Assembly: GCF_013391635.1 (NCBI RefSeq)
Contig: NZ_JACAWU010000001.1
Span: 310,001-374,000, forward strand
Length of the DNA: 64,000 bases
Reading direction: 5' to 3'
From: Natronomonas gomsonensis
GTDB lineage: Archaea; Halobacteriota; Halobacteria; Halobacteriales; Haloarculaceae
In this document: piece by piece, positions 44,376 to 53,372 of the stretch
Position numbering within the stretch: the first letter of the stretch is position 1
How the letters are laid out: each line of letters starts with the position of its first letter
Notes under the pieces: model-generated
Database searches by the model: none
Seen by the model: the letters and a program-made list of their open reading frames with translations, nothing else
What the model was told of the DNA's origin: nothing
Position numbers and translations under genes: made by a program

Positions 44376-44393
44376 TATAAACCCCAGCGAATA
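44376..44393 (+). promoter_or_regulatory. Promoter motif of second surface gene
   Basis: TATAAAC (44376-44382), five bases, then CGAATA (44388-44393). TATAAAC starts 62 bases before the ATG at 44438. The same pair recurs before copies 3 and 4. Confidence 0.6.
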
Positions 44394-44437
44394 GCCAGCA
44401 ACAGCGTTAGGAGCGGTGATTCTGCAGTCGTACCTAC

Positions 44438-45535
44438 ATGCACAGCGCAAGGCAGACAGCCGCGACGGTGCTGGCGACGTTCGTCGTCGTGTCGATGGTC
44501 GCAATCGGTGCGACCGCCGGCGCCGTCGCCGCCGACGGACACACCAGAGATGAATCACCGAACTTCGACGAGGAAATGAACTTTACGGTGAACCTCCCGT
44601 TCAAGACCGACCATTACCCCGGCGACCAGAACACCGAAAACGGCAGCATCGAGTACTTCGCCGCCGGTGCTGACGCGTTCAACGACCAAGGCGCAGAGGA
44701 GGGCATCTGGGTGGACTACGTCATCGTCGACGCCGACTGGATCGACTACTCCGCGTGTACGACGGATAACACGAAGGCCTTCGGTATCGACCGTGGCAAC
44801 AACAACACGGGGACGAACATCGACGAGGACCTCGTCGAACACCAAATAAAGACCGACTTCCGGGACGATGGCATCACCATCGATATGTACGACTGGAGTG
44901 AGTTCGCGAACGACCCACCGTATCTCGCCCCCGAGGACGCCGTCGTCGCGGCACAGGGTGCCGGGTCGAACTCCGGCCCGTGTCTCACCGTCACCAACGA
45001 ACCCGGCTGGTATCAGATTCAAGCGTTCACCAACGGCAGTATCGCGACCGGCTGTAATGAAGAAGGCAATCCCGACTGTGAGCCAGAAGACAAGGAGTTC
45101 GTCGGTGTGAACGTCAACTCGAACTACGTCTACGTCTGTGAGTGTGACAGCCGCGCCGAAGCCGAAGAACAGCTCGGCCCGCCGCCGGGCGGTTCCGAAC
45201 CCACGCCGACGCCGGAACCGACCGCGACGCCCGAATCCACCCCCGACCCAACCGAGGCTCCCGGCGACACGCCACAGCCCACTGACCCACCTGAGGACAC
45301 CCCGGAACCAACCGACCCACCGGACGATACGCCACAGCCCACTGACCCGCCCGAAAGCACCACTGCACCCACCGCAACCCAGGCCAACAACGGCGGCGGA
45401 GGCGGTGGCGGCAACAGTGGCGGCGGTGGAAACACCGGCATGACGCCGACCTCCGGCGGTGGCCCCGGCTTCGGACCGGCCGTCGCTATCCTCGCGTTGC
45501 TCGCCAGCGCGCTGCTCGCTAATCGGCAGCGATAA
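44438..45535 (+). CDS. Tandem secreted Cys protein 2 with PGF-CTERM anchor
   Basis: The 365-residue paralogue of the preceding gene has a signal peptide (VLATFVVVSMVAIGATAGAVAAD) and the same body with WIDYSACTTDNTKAFGID, SGPCLTVTNEPGWYQIQ and YVYVCECDSRAEAEEQLGP. It has two extra Cys in a short insert (TGCNEEGNPDCEPED), not found in the others, which could form an additional disulfide. Thr/Pro stalk, Gly/Asn-rich spacer and PGFGPAVAILALLASALLA anchor follow. It has its own TATAAAC promoter. Confidence 0.85.
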   Translation: MHSARQTAATVLATFVVVSMVAIGATAGAVAADGHTRDESPNFDEEMNFTVNLPFKTDHYPGDQNTENGSIEYFAAGADAFNDQGAEEGIWVDYVIVDADWIDYSACTTDNTKAFGIDRGNNNTGTNIDEDLVEHQIKTDFRDDGITIDMYDWSEFANDPPYLAPEDAVVAAQGAGSNSGPCLTVTNEPGWYQIQAFTNGSIATGCNEEGNPDCEPEDKEFVGVNVNSNYVYVCECDSRAEAEEQLGPPPGGSEPTPTPEPTATPESTPDPTEAPGDTPQPTDPPEDTPEPTDPPDDTPQPTDPPESTTAPTATQANNGGGGGGGNSGGGGNTGMTPTSGGGPGFGPAVAILALLASALLANRQR

Positions 45536-45593
45536 CTCCTCTATCCGTTTTCTTCTGTTTATTAAGCAGTTCGTTCACTACTGTCGTGCGTGG

Positions 45594-45609
45594 TATAAAC
45601 ACCCGAATA
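45594..45609 (+). promoter_or_regulatory. Promoter motif of third surface gene
   Basis: TATAAAC (45594-45600), three bases, then CGAATA (45604-45609). TATAAAC starts 61 bases before the ATG at 45655. Confidence 0.6.
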
Positions 45610-45654
45610 TAGCTGGCATTAGGGATAAGAAAGTAGTGTCCGCCGTTGCCTTCG

Positions 45655-46785
45655 ATGGGACCCGCTAATCGACAACGAATCGCGACCCTGTTGTCCATCG
45701 CACTGATTACGTCGATGGTCGCCGGGGTCACGCTATTGGCCGCGGCCGCCGGGCCGGCTGCGGCACAGGACAGCGTCACGAGAGACGAGGCACCGGACAA
45801 GACGGATGCCGCGAACTTCACGGTCAATCTCCCCTTCGCGACCGACCACTACCCCGGCGACCAGAACGAAGAAAACGGTAGTATCGAGTACTACGCCGTC
45901 GGCTCGGAGGCGTTCAACGAGGTCGGTGCCGAGGAGGGCGTCTGGTTCAACTATATCATCATCGACGCCCAGTGGATCGACTACTCGGCCTGCGACATCC
46001 CGAACACGAAGGCCTTCGGCATCGACCGGGACAGCAGTCTGAGTGGTACCCAATTCGACGAGGACCTCGTTCAGAAACAGCGGAACACGAACTTCCTCGA
46101 CGACGGCATCGAAATCAAGTTCTACGACTTCAGCGACTTCTCCGGTGACCCGCCGTACATGGCCCCCGAAGACCAGGTCGTCGCTGCACAGGGCGCCGGC
46201 TCACAGGACGGCACCTGCCTGACGATGACCAGCGAACCCGGCTGGTACCGCCTGCAGGCGTTCCTCAACGGCACCGTCGCCGACAACGGCCCCGACGAGG
46301 AACCCTCCGAGGACGCCGAGGAGAAGGGACTCCGGCTGCAGTCGAACTACCTCTACGTCTGTGAGTGTGACAACGAAGAGGAAGCCCGCGAACAGCTCGG
46401 CCCGCCGCCGAACGAGGACCCCGACCCGACGCCGACCCCGACGGAGAGCAGCGACTCGACGCCGACCCCGACGGAGAGCAGCGACTCGACGCCGACGCCC
46501 ACAGAGGCCCCCGACAACACCGCAACACCCGAACCGACCGAACCACCGGAATCTACACCCGAACCAACCGACCCACCGGACGATACGCCACAGCCCACAG
46601 ATCCGCCCGAGGAGACGACAGCACCCACTGCAACCCAGTCCAACAACGGCGGCGGCGGTGGCAACGACGGCGGCGGTGGCAACACCGGTATGACGCCCAC
46701 ATCCGGCGAAGGCCCCGGCTTTGGCCCCGCCGTCGCAATCCTCGCACTTCTCGGCAGCGCGCTACTCGCGAATCGACGGCGATAA
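45655..46785 (+). CDS. Tandem secreted Cys protein 3 with PGF-CTERM anchor
   Basis: This is a 376-residue paralogue from ATG 45655 (a TTG lies nine bases upstream). Signal MVAGVTLLAAAAGPAAAQD; body with FNYIIIDAQWIDYSACD, DDGIEIKFYDFSDFSGDPP, GTCLTMTSEPGWYRLQAF and YLYVCECDNEEEAREQLGP. The stalk has three DSTPTPTESS-type repeats, then EPTEPPEST repeats and a Gly/Asn spacer. The anchor is PGFGPAVAILALLGSALLA. Separate promoter of the shared type. Confidence 0.85.
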   Translation: MGPANRQRIATLLSIALITSMVAGVTLLAAAAGPAAAQDSVTRDEAPDKTDAANFTVNLPFATDHYPGDQNEENGSIEYYAVGSEAFNEVGAEEGVWFNYIIIDAQWIDYSACDIPNTKAFGIDRDSSLSGTQFDEDLVQKQRNTNFLDDGIEIKFYDFSDFSGDPPYMAPEDQVVAAQGAGSQDGTCLTMTSEPGWYRLQAFLNGTVADNGPDEEPSEDAEEKGLRLQSNYLYVCECDNEEEAREQLGPPPNEDPDPTPTPTESSDSTPTPTESSDSTPTPTEAPDNTATPEPTEPPESTPEPTDPPDDTPQPTDPPEETTAPTATQSNNGGGGGNDGGGGNTGMTPTSGEGPGFGPAVAILALLGSALLANRRR

Positions 46786-46852
46786 CCCGACCATTACCTG
46801 TTTTATCGCGCCGTATATTCGGGTCAAGCGCCCGGTTCTCCCGCCGCGGGGA

Positions 46853-46870
46853 TATAAACTGCCTCGAATA
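46853..46870 (+). promoter_or_regulatory. Promoter motif of fourth surface gene
   Basis: TATAAAC (46853-46859), five bases, then CGAATA (46865-46870). TATAAAC starts 62 bases before the ATG at 46915. Confidence 0.6.
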
Positions 46871-46914
46871 CACTGCAGTACGGTTAGCGTCGAGTCAATA
46901 CAGCGTTCCGACGA

Positions 46915-47994
46915 ATGCGTAGACAGAGACGTGCCACGTCGCTCGCCATCCTCGTCATCGCGGGGACGCTCGCGGGCGTTTCGGTTCTCACTGTCGCAGC
47001 GGGACCCGCCGCTGCGGACGAACACACCAAAGACCAGGCAGCGAACTTCGACGGAGAGGCGAATCTCACGGTGAATTTCCCGTATGCGACTGACCACTAC
47101 CCAGGCGACCAAAACGAGGCCAACGGCAGCATCGAGTACTTCGCCTCGGGCGCGGAGGCCTTCGAGGAACTCAACGCCGAGGAGGGCGTCTTCCTCGATT
47201 ACGTCATCATCGACGCCCAGTGGATAGATTACTCCAACTGCGACATCCCGAACACGAAGGCGTTCGGCATCGACCGCGGGGGCAACAACGACGGAACCCA
47301 AGTCGACGAGGATTTGGTCCAACGACAGAAGAACGTCGATTTCCGTGACGACGGCATCACCATCGAACTGTACGACTTCAGCGACTTCGCCGGTGACCCG
47401 CCGTATATGGCCCCCGAAGACGCCATCGTCGCCGCACAGGGCGCCGGCTCTCAGGACGGTACCTGCCTGACGGTGACGAGCGAACCCGGCTGGTATCAGG
47501 TCCAAGGGTTCCTCAACGGCACCGTCGCCGACAACGGTCCCGGCGAACAGCCGTCATCGGGCGCACGCACCGCGGGCGTGAAGGTGAACTCGAACTACCT
47601 CTACGTCTGTGAGTGCGACAACGAACAGCAGGCCCGCGAACAACTCGGCCCACCGCCGGGAGAGGAGCCGAAAAACACCGCCACGCCGGAACCGACCACG
47701 ACGCCGGAATCCACGCCAACGCCGACGGAGGCCCCCGACGCCACCGCCGCCCCCGAGCCCACCGAAGCGTCCGAAGACACTCCCGAACCGACGGACCCAC
47801 CCGAAGACACGCCACAGTCGACAGCCCCGCCGAAGGACACCACAGCGCCGACGGCGACCGAGGCCGACACCGGCGGTGGGGGCAACGGCGATACGAACAT
47901 GACGCCGACCGCCGGTGCCGGCCCCGGCTTCAGCCCCGCCGTCGCCGTCCTCGCGTTGCTTGCCAGCGCACTCCTCGTTAGCAGGCGGACGTAG
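46915..47994 (+). CDS. Tandem secreted Cys protein 4 with PGF-CTERM anchor
   Basis: The 359-residue paralogue has a signal ending SVLTVAAGPAAADEH and the body VNFPYATDHYPGDQNEANGS, WIDYSNCDIPNTKAFGIDRGG, GTCLTVTSEPGWYQVQGF and YLYVCECDNEQQAREQLGP. The same four Cys are kept. Stalk of EPT/PPE repeats. The anchor PGFSPAVAVLALLASALLV has Ser after PGF and a basic end. The run of paralogues ends here; the ABC substrate-binding gene follows after 170 bases. Confidence 0.85.
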   Translation: MRRQRRATSLAILVIAGTLAGVSVLTVAAGPAAADEHTKDQAANFDGEANLTVNFPYATDHYPGDQNEANGSIEYFASGAEAFEELNAEEGVFLDYVIIDAQWIDYSNCDIPNTKAFGIDRGGNNDGTQVDEDLVQRQKNVDFRDDGITIELYDFSDFAGDPPYMAPEDAIVAAQGAGSQDGTCLTVTSEPGWYQVQGFLNGTVADNGPGEQPSSGARTAGVKVNSNYLYVCECDNEQQAREQLGPPPGEEPKNTATPEPTTTPESTPTPTEAPDATAAPEPTEASEDTPEPTDPPEDTPQSTAPPKDTTAPTATEADTGGGGNGDTNMTPTAGAGPGFSPAVAVLALLASALLVSRRT

Positions 47995-48164
47995 CTTCGT
48001 TCGACAGCTACAGTCGAGTGGACGCACCGTCTGTACCGGCTTTTTCCACCGAATCTGACAGTTCTTCCCTGATGAATGGACCGTCGATTCGCCGTATCCG
48101 TCTTAAACGGCCGGACAACACCAGCACAACACACATTTGCACCTGTTAAATATTGAGGACACAC

Positions 48165-49625
48165 ATGGCAGACCTGCCAGCTAACGAACAGAGTGATGAA
48201 GAAGACGGGCGGCTCGACAGGCGTTCGATACTGAAGTACGGAGGGGCCGGTGCGCTGACCGCCGGTCTCGCCGGCTGTCAGTCGCCGGAGAACCCCGCAC
48301 CCGGGTTCCCTCTCCGCGGACAGAGCGACGATGTCCCACCCGGTAATGGCAACGGTAACGGCGAGGGAGGTGGCGACGGCGTTCTCTCGGGACAGACCCT
48401 GAACGTCGGCGTTCTCGCACCGATGAACCTCCCGCTCGGGCGCTCGATGTGGAACGGTGCCCGACAGGCGGCGGAGGAACTGAACAACAACGGTGGCATC
48501 CTCGGTGCCACGGTCAACGTCGAACTCGGCAACACGGAAGTGTCGCCGGGGAAGGCCCAATCCGAGCACCGACGGCTCGTCCAACAGGAGAACTGCGATA
48601 TGACCTGTGGCATCTTCCTCGGATCGGCGCTGCTGCAGACGCTCCCGTCTATCGCCAACCAAGAGACCATCCACATCACCAGCGCCTCGGCCGACCCCCG
48701 CGCCGGGAAGTTGGTCTCGAAGACCAACGACGACATCACCGGCGAGGGCGGGGAAGCCGAGTACGAACGGTTCAAGTACCACTTCCGCGCCGGACCGCTG
48801 CACTTGCTCGACCTCGCCGACGCGATGTTGGAGTTCGTCGAGGGGAACAAAGACGAGTACGGTTGGGAGAAGGCCGCGCTTCTGACCGAGAACCTCGGCG
48901 AGTTCACGCCGTACGCCGACCGACTCCAAGAGCGCCTCAGTGACGTCATCGAGGTTCCGGTCTCGGAACGACCGGGCGGCGTCAGCGACTGGTCGCCGCT
49001 GTTCAACGAAATCGAGGACAACGACTGCGACGTGGCAATCGTCGGGATGGCGCTCATCGGGACCACCGCCGTCAACCAATGGGCCCAGCAAGAACGCGAC
49101 TTCGAGTTCGGCGGCATCCACGTCCCCAGTCAGGCGTTCAGCTACTGGGAATCCACTGGCGGCAACGTCGAACACGTGTTCAGCATGAACGCGATGACGC
49201 CCCAGACCTCGAACACCGAAGAGACCCAGCCGTTCGTCGAGGCCTATCGCGAGAAGTGGGACTCAGTTCCCATCTACAGCGGAGCGCTCACCTACGACGT
49301 GATTACCCTCGCCGAACAGGCGATTACGGCCGCGGTCGAGGGCGAAGAACTCGAAGAGATTCCGGACAGCGACACGCTGATTCCGTACCTCGAAGACGGC
49401 ACGTTCTCGGGGAGTACGGTTCTCAACGAGTTCCAGTTCACGCCCGCGGACGCAACCTACGCCCACGAACCACAGTGGACCTCAATCGAGGAGACCGGCG
49501 TCCCCGTCTTCCAGCAGTGGCAGATGGACCCCGAAGTCCGCGAGGATTACGGGACGATGCACTCCTTTGCACCGCCACAGAACAAGAGCGCGGACAAAAC
49601 GGTTCCAGGATGGGTGAGTAACTAA
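48165..49625 (+). CDS. Branched-chain amino-acid type ABC transporter, substrate-binding lipoprotein
   Basis: The predicted product is 486 residues. The leader RRSILKYGGAGALTAGLAGCQS has twin Arg and a lipobox, so it is a Tat lipoprotein. A Gly/Asn linker is followed by a LivJ-type (Peripla_BP_6) domain: TLNVGVLAPMNLPLGRSMWNGARQAAEEL, QQENCDMTCGIFLGSALL, AALLTENLGEFTPYADRLQ. Substrates of this family include branched-chain amino acids, urea and amides; the actual one is unknown. I chose ATG 48165 over an in-frame TTG. The stop overlaps the permease start. Confidence 0.9.
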   Translation: MADLPANEQSDEEDGRLDRRSILKYGGAGALTAGLAGCQSPENPAPGFPLRGQSDDVPPGNGNGNGEGGGDGVLSGQTLNVGVLAPMNLPLGRSMWNGARQAAEELNNNGGILGATVNVELGNTEVSPGKAQSEHRRLVQQENCDMTCGIFLGSALLQTLPSIANQETIHITSASADPRAGKLVSKTNDDITGEGGEAEYERFKYHFRAGPLHLLDLADAMLEFVEGNKDEYGWEKAALLTENLGEFTPYADRLQERLSDVIEVPVSERPGGVSDWSPLFNEIEDNDCDVAIVGMALIGTTAVNQWAQQERDFEFGGIHVPSQAFSYWESTGGNVEHVFSMNAMTPQTSNTEETQPFVEAYREKWDSVPIYSGALTYDVITLAEQAITAAVEGEELEEIPDSDTLIPYLEDGTFSGSTVLNEFQFTPADATYAHEPQWTSIEETGVPVFQQWQMDPEVREDYGTMHSFAPPQNKSADKTVPGWVSN

Positions 49626-50497
49626 TGGTTCTCGACACGATACTCGCAGCAACGTTCATCAGCGCACTGTACGCCGTCATCGCCATCGGCTTTACGCTCA
49701 TCTTCGGCGTCGGCGGCATCCTGAACTTCGCCCACGGCGGGTTCATCACGCTCGGTGCGTTCAGCGCGTACATCGCCTCCGGATACTTCGGATTACCCAT
49801 CTTCGTCGGCCTCTTGGCCGGCACCGTCGTCGGTGCTGCCATCGGCGGCGCGACGTACATGGGCGTCATCCGCTACGTCCGGACGCGCCCGGTGACGATT
49901 CTGATTCTCACGTTCGTCATCGGCTTCTTCATGATGTACTTCGTCCGGGTGTTCGGCCGTGAGATCCTGAACATCGACCCGCTCAACATTCCGGTCGACC
50001 CCGTCATCGGTTCGAGCAGTTTCGCCAACGACGTGTTCATCTTCGCCACGTCGTGGCTGCTCATCGGCGCGCTGTTCTACTTCGTCAACTACACGCGGAC
50101 CGGGCGCGCCATCATCGCGGTCAGCATGAGCGACAAGGGCGCCTCGCTCGTCGGCATCGACTCCGAGCGCATCAACCTGATTACGTGGGTGCTGGCGGGC
50201 GCCTTCGCCGGCTACGCCGGCGTGTTGCTCGCGGGCAGTCTCGGCGGCGGGTCGTGGCTCATGTCCATCGAACCGCCGGCACCGCTCGTGCTGTCGTTCG
50301 CGATCGTCATTTTGGGCGGCCTCGGTTCCATCAAGGGTAGCGTCGTCGGCGCCTACATCATCGGCTTCTTCGAGACGTTCACCGTCACGTTCGCACCGGG
50401 CGGCTCACAGCTCGCGGGCATCTCCTCGCTCGTCTTGCTGCTCGTGTTCCTGCTCGTGAAGCCCGAAGGACTGTTCGGACGGGAGGCTGGAGAATAA
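49625..50497 (+). CDS. livH: ABC permease LivH-like
   Basis: This 290-residue membrane protein has about eight helices. Signature parts are LIFGVGGILNFAHGGFITLGAFSAY and the loop DKGASLVGIDSERINLITWVLAGAFAGYAGVL, which meets the ATPase. The end matches LivH (LVLLLVFLLVKPEGLFG). Start ATG overlaps the upstream stop by one base (TAATG). It pairs with the next gene to form the channel. Confidence 0.93.
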   Translation: MVLDTILAATFISALYAVIAIGFTLIFGVGGILNFAHGGFITLGAFSAYIASGYFGLPIFVGLLAGTVVGAAIGGATYMGVIRYVRTRPVTILILTFVIGFFMMYFVRVFGREILNIDPLNIPVDPVIGSSSFANDVFIFATSWLLIGALFYFVNYTRTGRAIIAVSMSDKGASLVGIDSERINLITWVLAGAFAGYAGVLLAGSLGGGSWLMSIEPPAPLVLSFAIVILGGLGSIKGSVVGAYIIGFFETFTVTFAPGGSQLAGISSLVLLLVFLLVKPEGLFGREAGE

Positions 50498-50499
50498 CA

Positions 50500-51726
50500 A
50501 TGGCTACGAAAACACCTTTCGAAGGCAACACCAAGGAACGGCGTCGCGAGGCGGTCAAAGAGAAACTCCAGTTCAGCGAGCTGACGCTCCGACACCGAAT
50601 CGGTGTGTACGCGATTGTGCTACTGGGGCTGTTCCCGGTGTTCCTGACACCGTTGGAACTCGACGCCTTCCGACCCGTGTTGTTCTTCATGATGTTCGCG
50701 ATGAGTTGGGACGTCGTCTCCGGGTACACCGGCCAACTCAGCTTCGGTCACGCGTTCTTCTTCGCCATCGGCGGCTACGGGAGCGCAGTGGTGACGACAC
50801 AGCACGGCCTTCCCGTCATCGTCGGCATCGTGCTGGCGACCGTGGTTGCGGCGCTCGGCGGACTGCTCATCGGCATCCCCGCACTGCGACTCGAGGGGCC
50901 GTACCTCTCGCTCGTCACACTCATCGCGCCGCTGTTGCTGTACCAGACGTTCATCCTGTTCAGCGAGAACCTGCCGCTGTTCGCCCCGCAGGGCCTCGGT
51001 GGGACCGGCGGGCTTCCGACCCAGCCACCTCAAATCGTCGGCTTCGCACAGGACGCGATGGTGACAGTGAGCGGCAACATGTCGTGGGCGCTCGGGCGGT
51101 ACTACACCGCCTTCGCCGCGTTCCTCATCGTGTTGTCCGTCTGTTACGCCGTGACTCGTTCCTCCGCCGGAACGGTGTTCACCGCGATTCGTGAAGACGA
51201 GAACGCGGTGCGCTCCTCGGGACTCAACCCCGCGAAGTTCAAAATCTTCGCGTTCGTCCTCGCGGGCGCAGTGGGCGGCTTCGCCGGCGCGATGTTCGTC
51301 CACGCCGGCGGCTTCCCGAACACCGAGAACCTGCTCGGCCCCGGCCGAATCGACCTCAGTATCCAGGTCATCATCATGGCGATTATCGGCGGCATGGGGA
51401 CCATCGTCGGCGCGGTCGCCGGTGCGTTGTTGTTCGCACTGACGACTGAAATCGTCAACGCGCTCACGTTCACGATTCCGATTCTCGGCATCGAGTTCGC
51501 CGCGCTGGATCCGCTTCCGACGTTCCTGCTCGCCATGCTGGTGTTGGTGTATCTCCCCGACGGTGTCGTGCCCGAAGCGATTCGGCGCGGCCGTCGGATG
51601 CGGGCACGCTACCGCGGCGAGGAGGTTCCCGAACCGGAACCGACCGGCGGGAACTCACCCGTCCAGAGTACCATCCAGAAGTACCGCGAGGAAATCAACG
51701 ACATCATCGGACGTGATAACAAATGA
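50500..51726 (+). CDS. livM: ABC permease LivM-like
   Basis: This 408-residue permease has about nine helices, DVVSGYTGQLSFGHAFFFAIGGYGSA and the ATPase-contact loop IREDENAVRSSGLNPAKFKIFAFVLAGAVGG. N- and C-terminal soluble extensions of roughly 30 and 45 residues are longer than usual (C-terminal RRGRRMRARYRGEE). It starts two bases after livH and its stop overlaps the livG start (ATGA). Confidence 0.93.
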   Translation: MATKTPFEGNTKERRREAVKEKLQFSELTLRHRIGVYAIVLLGLFPVFLTPLELDAFRPVLFFMMFAMSWDVVSGYTGQLSFGHAFFFAIGGYGSAVVTTQHGLPVIVGIVLATVVAALGGLLIGIPALRLEGPYLSLVTLIAPLLLYQTFILFSENLPLFAPQGLGGTGGLPTQPPQIVGFAQDAMVTVSGNMSWALGRYYTAFAAFLIVLSVCYAVTRSSAGTVFTAIREDENAVRSSGLNPAKFKIFAFVLAGAVGGFAGAMFVHAGGFPNTENLLGPGRIDLSIQVIIMAIIGGMGTIVGAVAGALLFALTTEIVNALTFTIPILGIEFAALDPLPTFLLAMLVLVYLPDGVVPEAIRRGRRMRARYRGEEVPEPEPTGGNSPVQSTIQKYREEINDIIGRDNK

Positions 51727-52511
51727 GCACTGACAGCGAACGAGCCGACGTCGAAAACCGCTCGTACGGCCCCGACGACGGCATCCTCGTCGCCAACGAC
51801 CTGCGGAAGGAGTTCGGTGGACTGGTCGCCGTTGACGACCTCTCCTTTGCGGTTCAGGAGGGCGAAATCCTCGGCTTCATCGGGCCGAACGGCGCCGGGA
51901 AGTCAACGACGTTCAACTCCGTCACGGGGACGTATCCGCCGACCGACGGCACCGTCTACTTCAAAGGCGAAGACGTGACCGGCATCCCCGCCCACGAGAT
52001 GGTCAAAAAGGGGATGGCCCGAACGTTCCAGGAGTTCGCACCCCTCGAAGACCGCACCGTCGTCAAGAACATCGAGTTGGCACTCGCGCCCGACGAACTG
52101 TTCACCCTCGCGGGCGTCGGCGGCGAGAGCGAAGCCCTCGCTACCGAAATCGCAAAACGCGTCGGGTTGGGTGACGTCCTCGACCAGACGCCCTCGGAAC
52201 TCCCGCACGCCGGGATGTTGAAATTGGAGTTGGGTCGGGCGATTGCAACTCAACCCGACGTGATGTTGGTCGACGAGCCCTTCGCCGGTCTCTCCGGGAA
52301 GGAGGTTCAGGAGCTCTCGGAGGTGATGGAGTCGCTCCGACAGCACGGCATGACGCTCATCGTCGTCGACCACAACATGCGTGGCCTGCTGAACCTCATC
52401 GACCGGGCGTTCGTCATCCAGTTCGGGTCGAAAATCGCCGAGGGAGACCCGGACGAAATCAAGAACGACCCGAAGGTTCAAGAGGCTTACCTGGGTGGTG
52501 ATGAGATATGA
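51723..52511 (+). CDS. livG: ABC ATPase LivG-like
   Basis: This 262-residue ATPase has Walker [10 protein letters not shown] (near residues 47-55), Walker [14 protein letters not shown] and the H-loop VVDHNMRGL. The signature region reads [15 protein letters not shown] instead of LSGGQ or LAYGQQ, an atypical form also seen in some Liv ATPases. The body resembles LivG ([24 protein letters not shown]). Start overlaps the upstream stop; the next gene overlaps its own stop. Confidence 0.92.
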   Translation: MSTDSERADVENRSYGPDDGILVANDLRKEFGGLVAVDDLSFAVQEGEILGFIGPNGAGKSTTFNSVTGTYPPTDGTVYFKGEDVTGIPAHEMVKKGMARTFQEFAPLEDRTVVKNIELALAPDELFTLAGVGGESEALATEIAKRVGLGDVLDQTPSELPHAGMLKLELGRAIATQPDVMLVDEPFAGLSGKEVQELSEVMESLRQHGMTLIVVDHNMRGLLNLIDRAFVIQFGSKIAEGDPDEIKNDPKVQEAYLGGDEI

Positions 52512-53281
52512 GTGCGGATAGCACGGACGACTTCGAAAGCGAATTCCAGCCCGCCACGGACACCCAACCGACGCCCGACCCGGTGCTCGAGGCCGAAGAC
52601 CTCTCGGTGTCCTACGGGAAGGTCCAGGCACTACGCGGGTTGGACCTCACCGTTCGGGAGGGCGAAATCGTCTCGCTCATCGGCCCCAACGGTGCCGGCA
52701 AGACCACGTTCGCCAACACTGCCTCCGGATTCCTGCCGTACGACGGTAGCGTCCGCTACCGGGACCAAGAGGTCTCGAACGTCGGCCAGACCGCGCTGGT
52801 CGAGCAGGGGATGATTCACTGCACCGAGAAACGGGACCTCTTCGGGTACATGGACGTCGAGGACAACCTCGAGTTGGGCGGCTACCTGCAGGACGACGCC
52901 GTCATCGAAGAGCGCAAGGAGTTCGTTTACGACCTGTTCCCGCGTCTCGACGAACGTCGCGAGCAGAACGCCCGCTCGATGTCCGGCGGCGAACAGCAGA
53001 TGCTCGCCATCGGACGAGCACTGATGGGCGACCCTGACCTCCTCATCCTCGACGAGCCGACGCTCGGCCTCGCGCCCGTCATCCTGAAGGACATCGCCGA
53101 GGCGTTCGACCCCATCCAGGAACAGGGCGTCACCATCATGCTCACCGAGCAGAACGTGACGTTCGCGCTGAAACACGCCGACCGCATCTACCTGCTGGAG
53201 AACGGTGACGTGGTCCGTGAAGGGACACCCGGCGAACTGAAAGGCGACGACTACATCCGCGAGTCCTACCTCGGCGGGTAA
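52508..53281 (+). CDS. livF: ABC ATPase LivF-like
   Basis: This 257-residue ATPase has an acidic N-terminal extension of about 25 residues, then SVSYGKVQALRGLDLTV and Walker A GPNGAGKTT. The signature is MSGGEQQMLAIGRALM, followed by Walker B LLILDEPTLGLAPV and LTEQNVTFALKHAD. The pair LivG/LivF drives the transporter. It closes the five-gene operon. Confidence 0.92.
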   Translation: MSADSTDDFESEFQPATDTQPTPDPVLEAEDLSVSYGKVQALRGLDLTVREGEIVSLIGPNGAGKTTFANTASGFLPYDGSVRYRDQEVSNVGQTALVEQGMIHCTEKRDLFGYMDVEDNLELGGYLQDDAVIEERKEFVYDLFPRLDERREQNARSMSGGEQQMLAIGRALMGDPDLLILDEPTLGLAPVILKDIAEAFDPIQEQGVTIMLTEQNVTFALKHADRIYLLENGDVVREGTPGELKGDDYIRESYLGG

Positions 53282-53372
53282 TCCCGCCTTCGGCTCGGGC
53301 CGAGAGCGCTCCAGCGAAAATAAACCGACAACTGTCGAAACGTTTTATTCGTTCCGTTGACAGGGTACGCTA

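Noticed and set aside
48165..53281. Urea-specific transporter
   Set aside because: Liv-type systems also carry urea or amides, but no urease gene is nearby to support that substrate.
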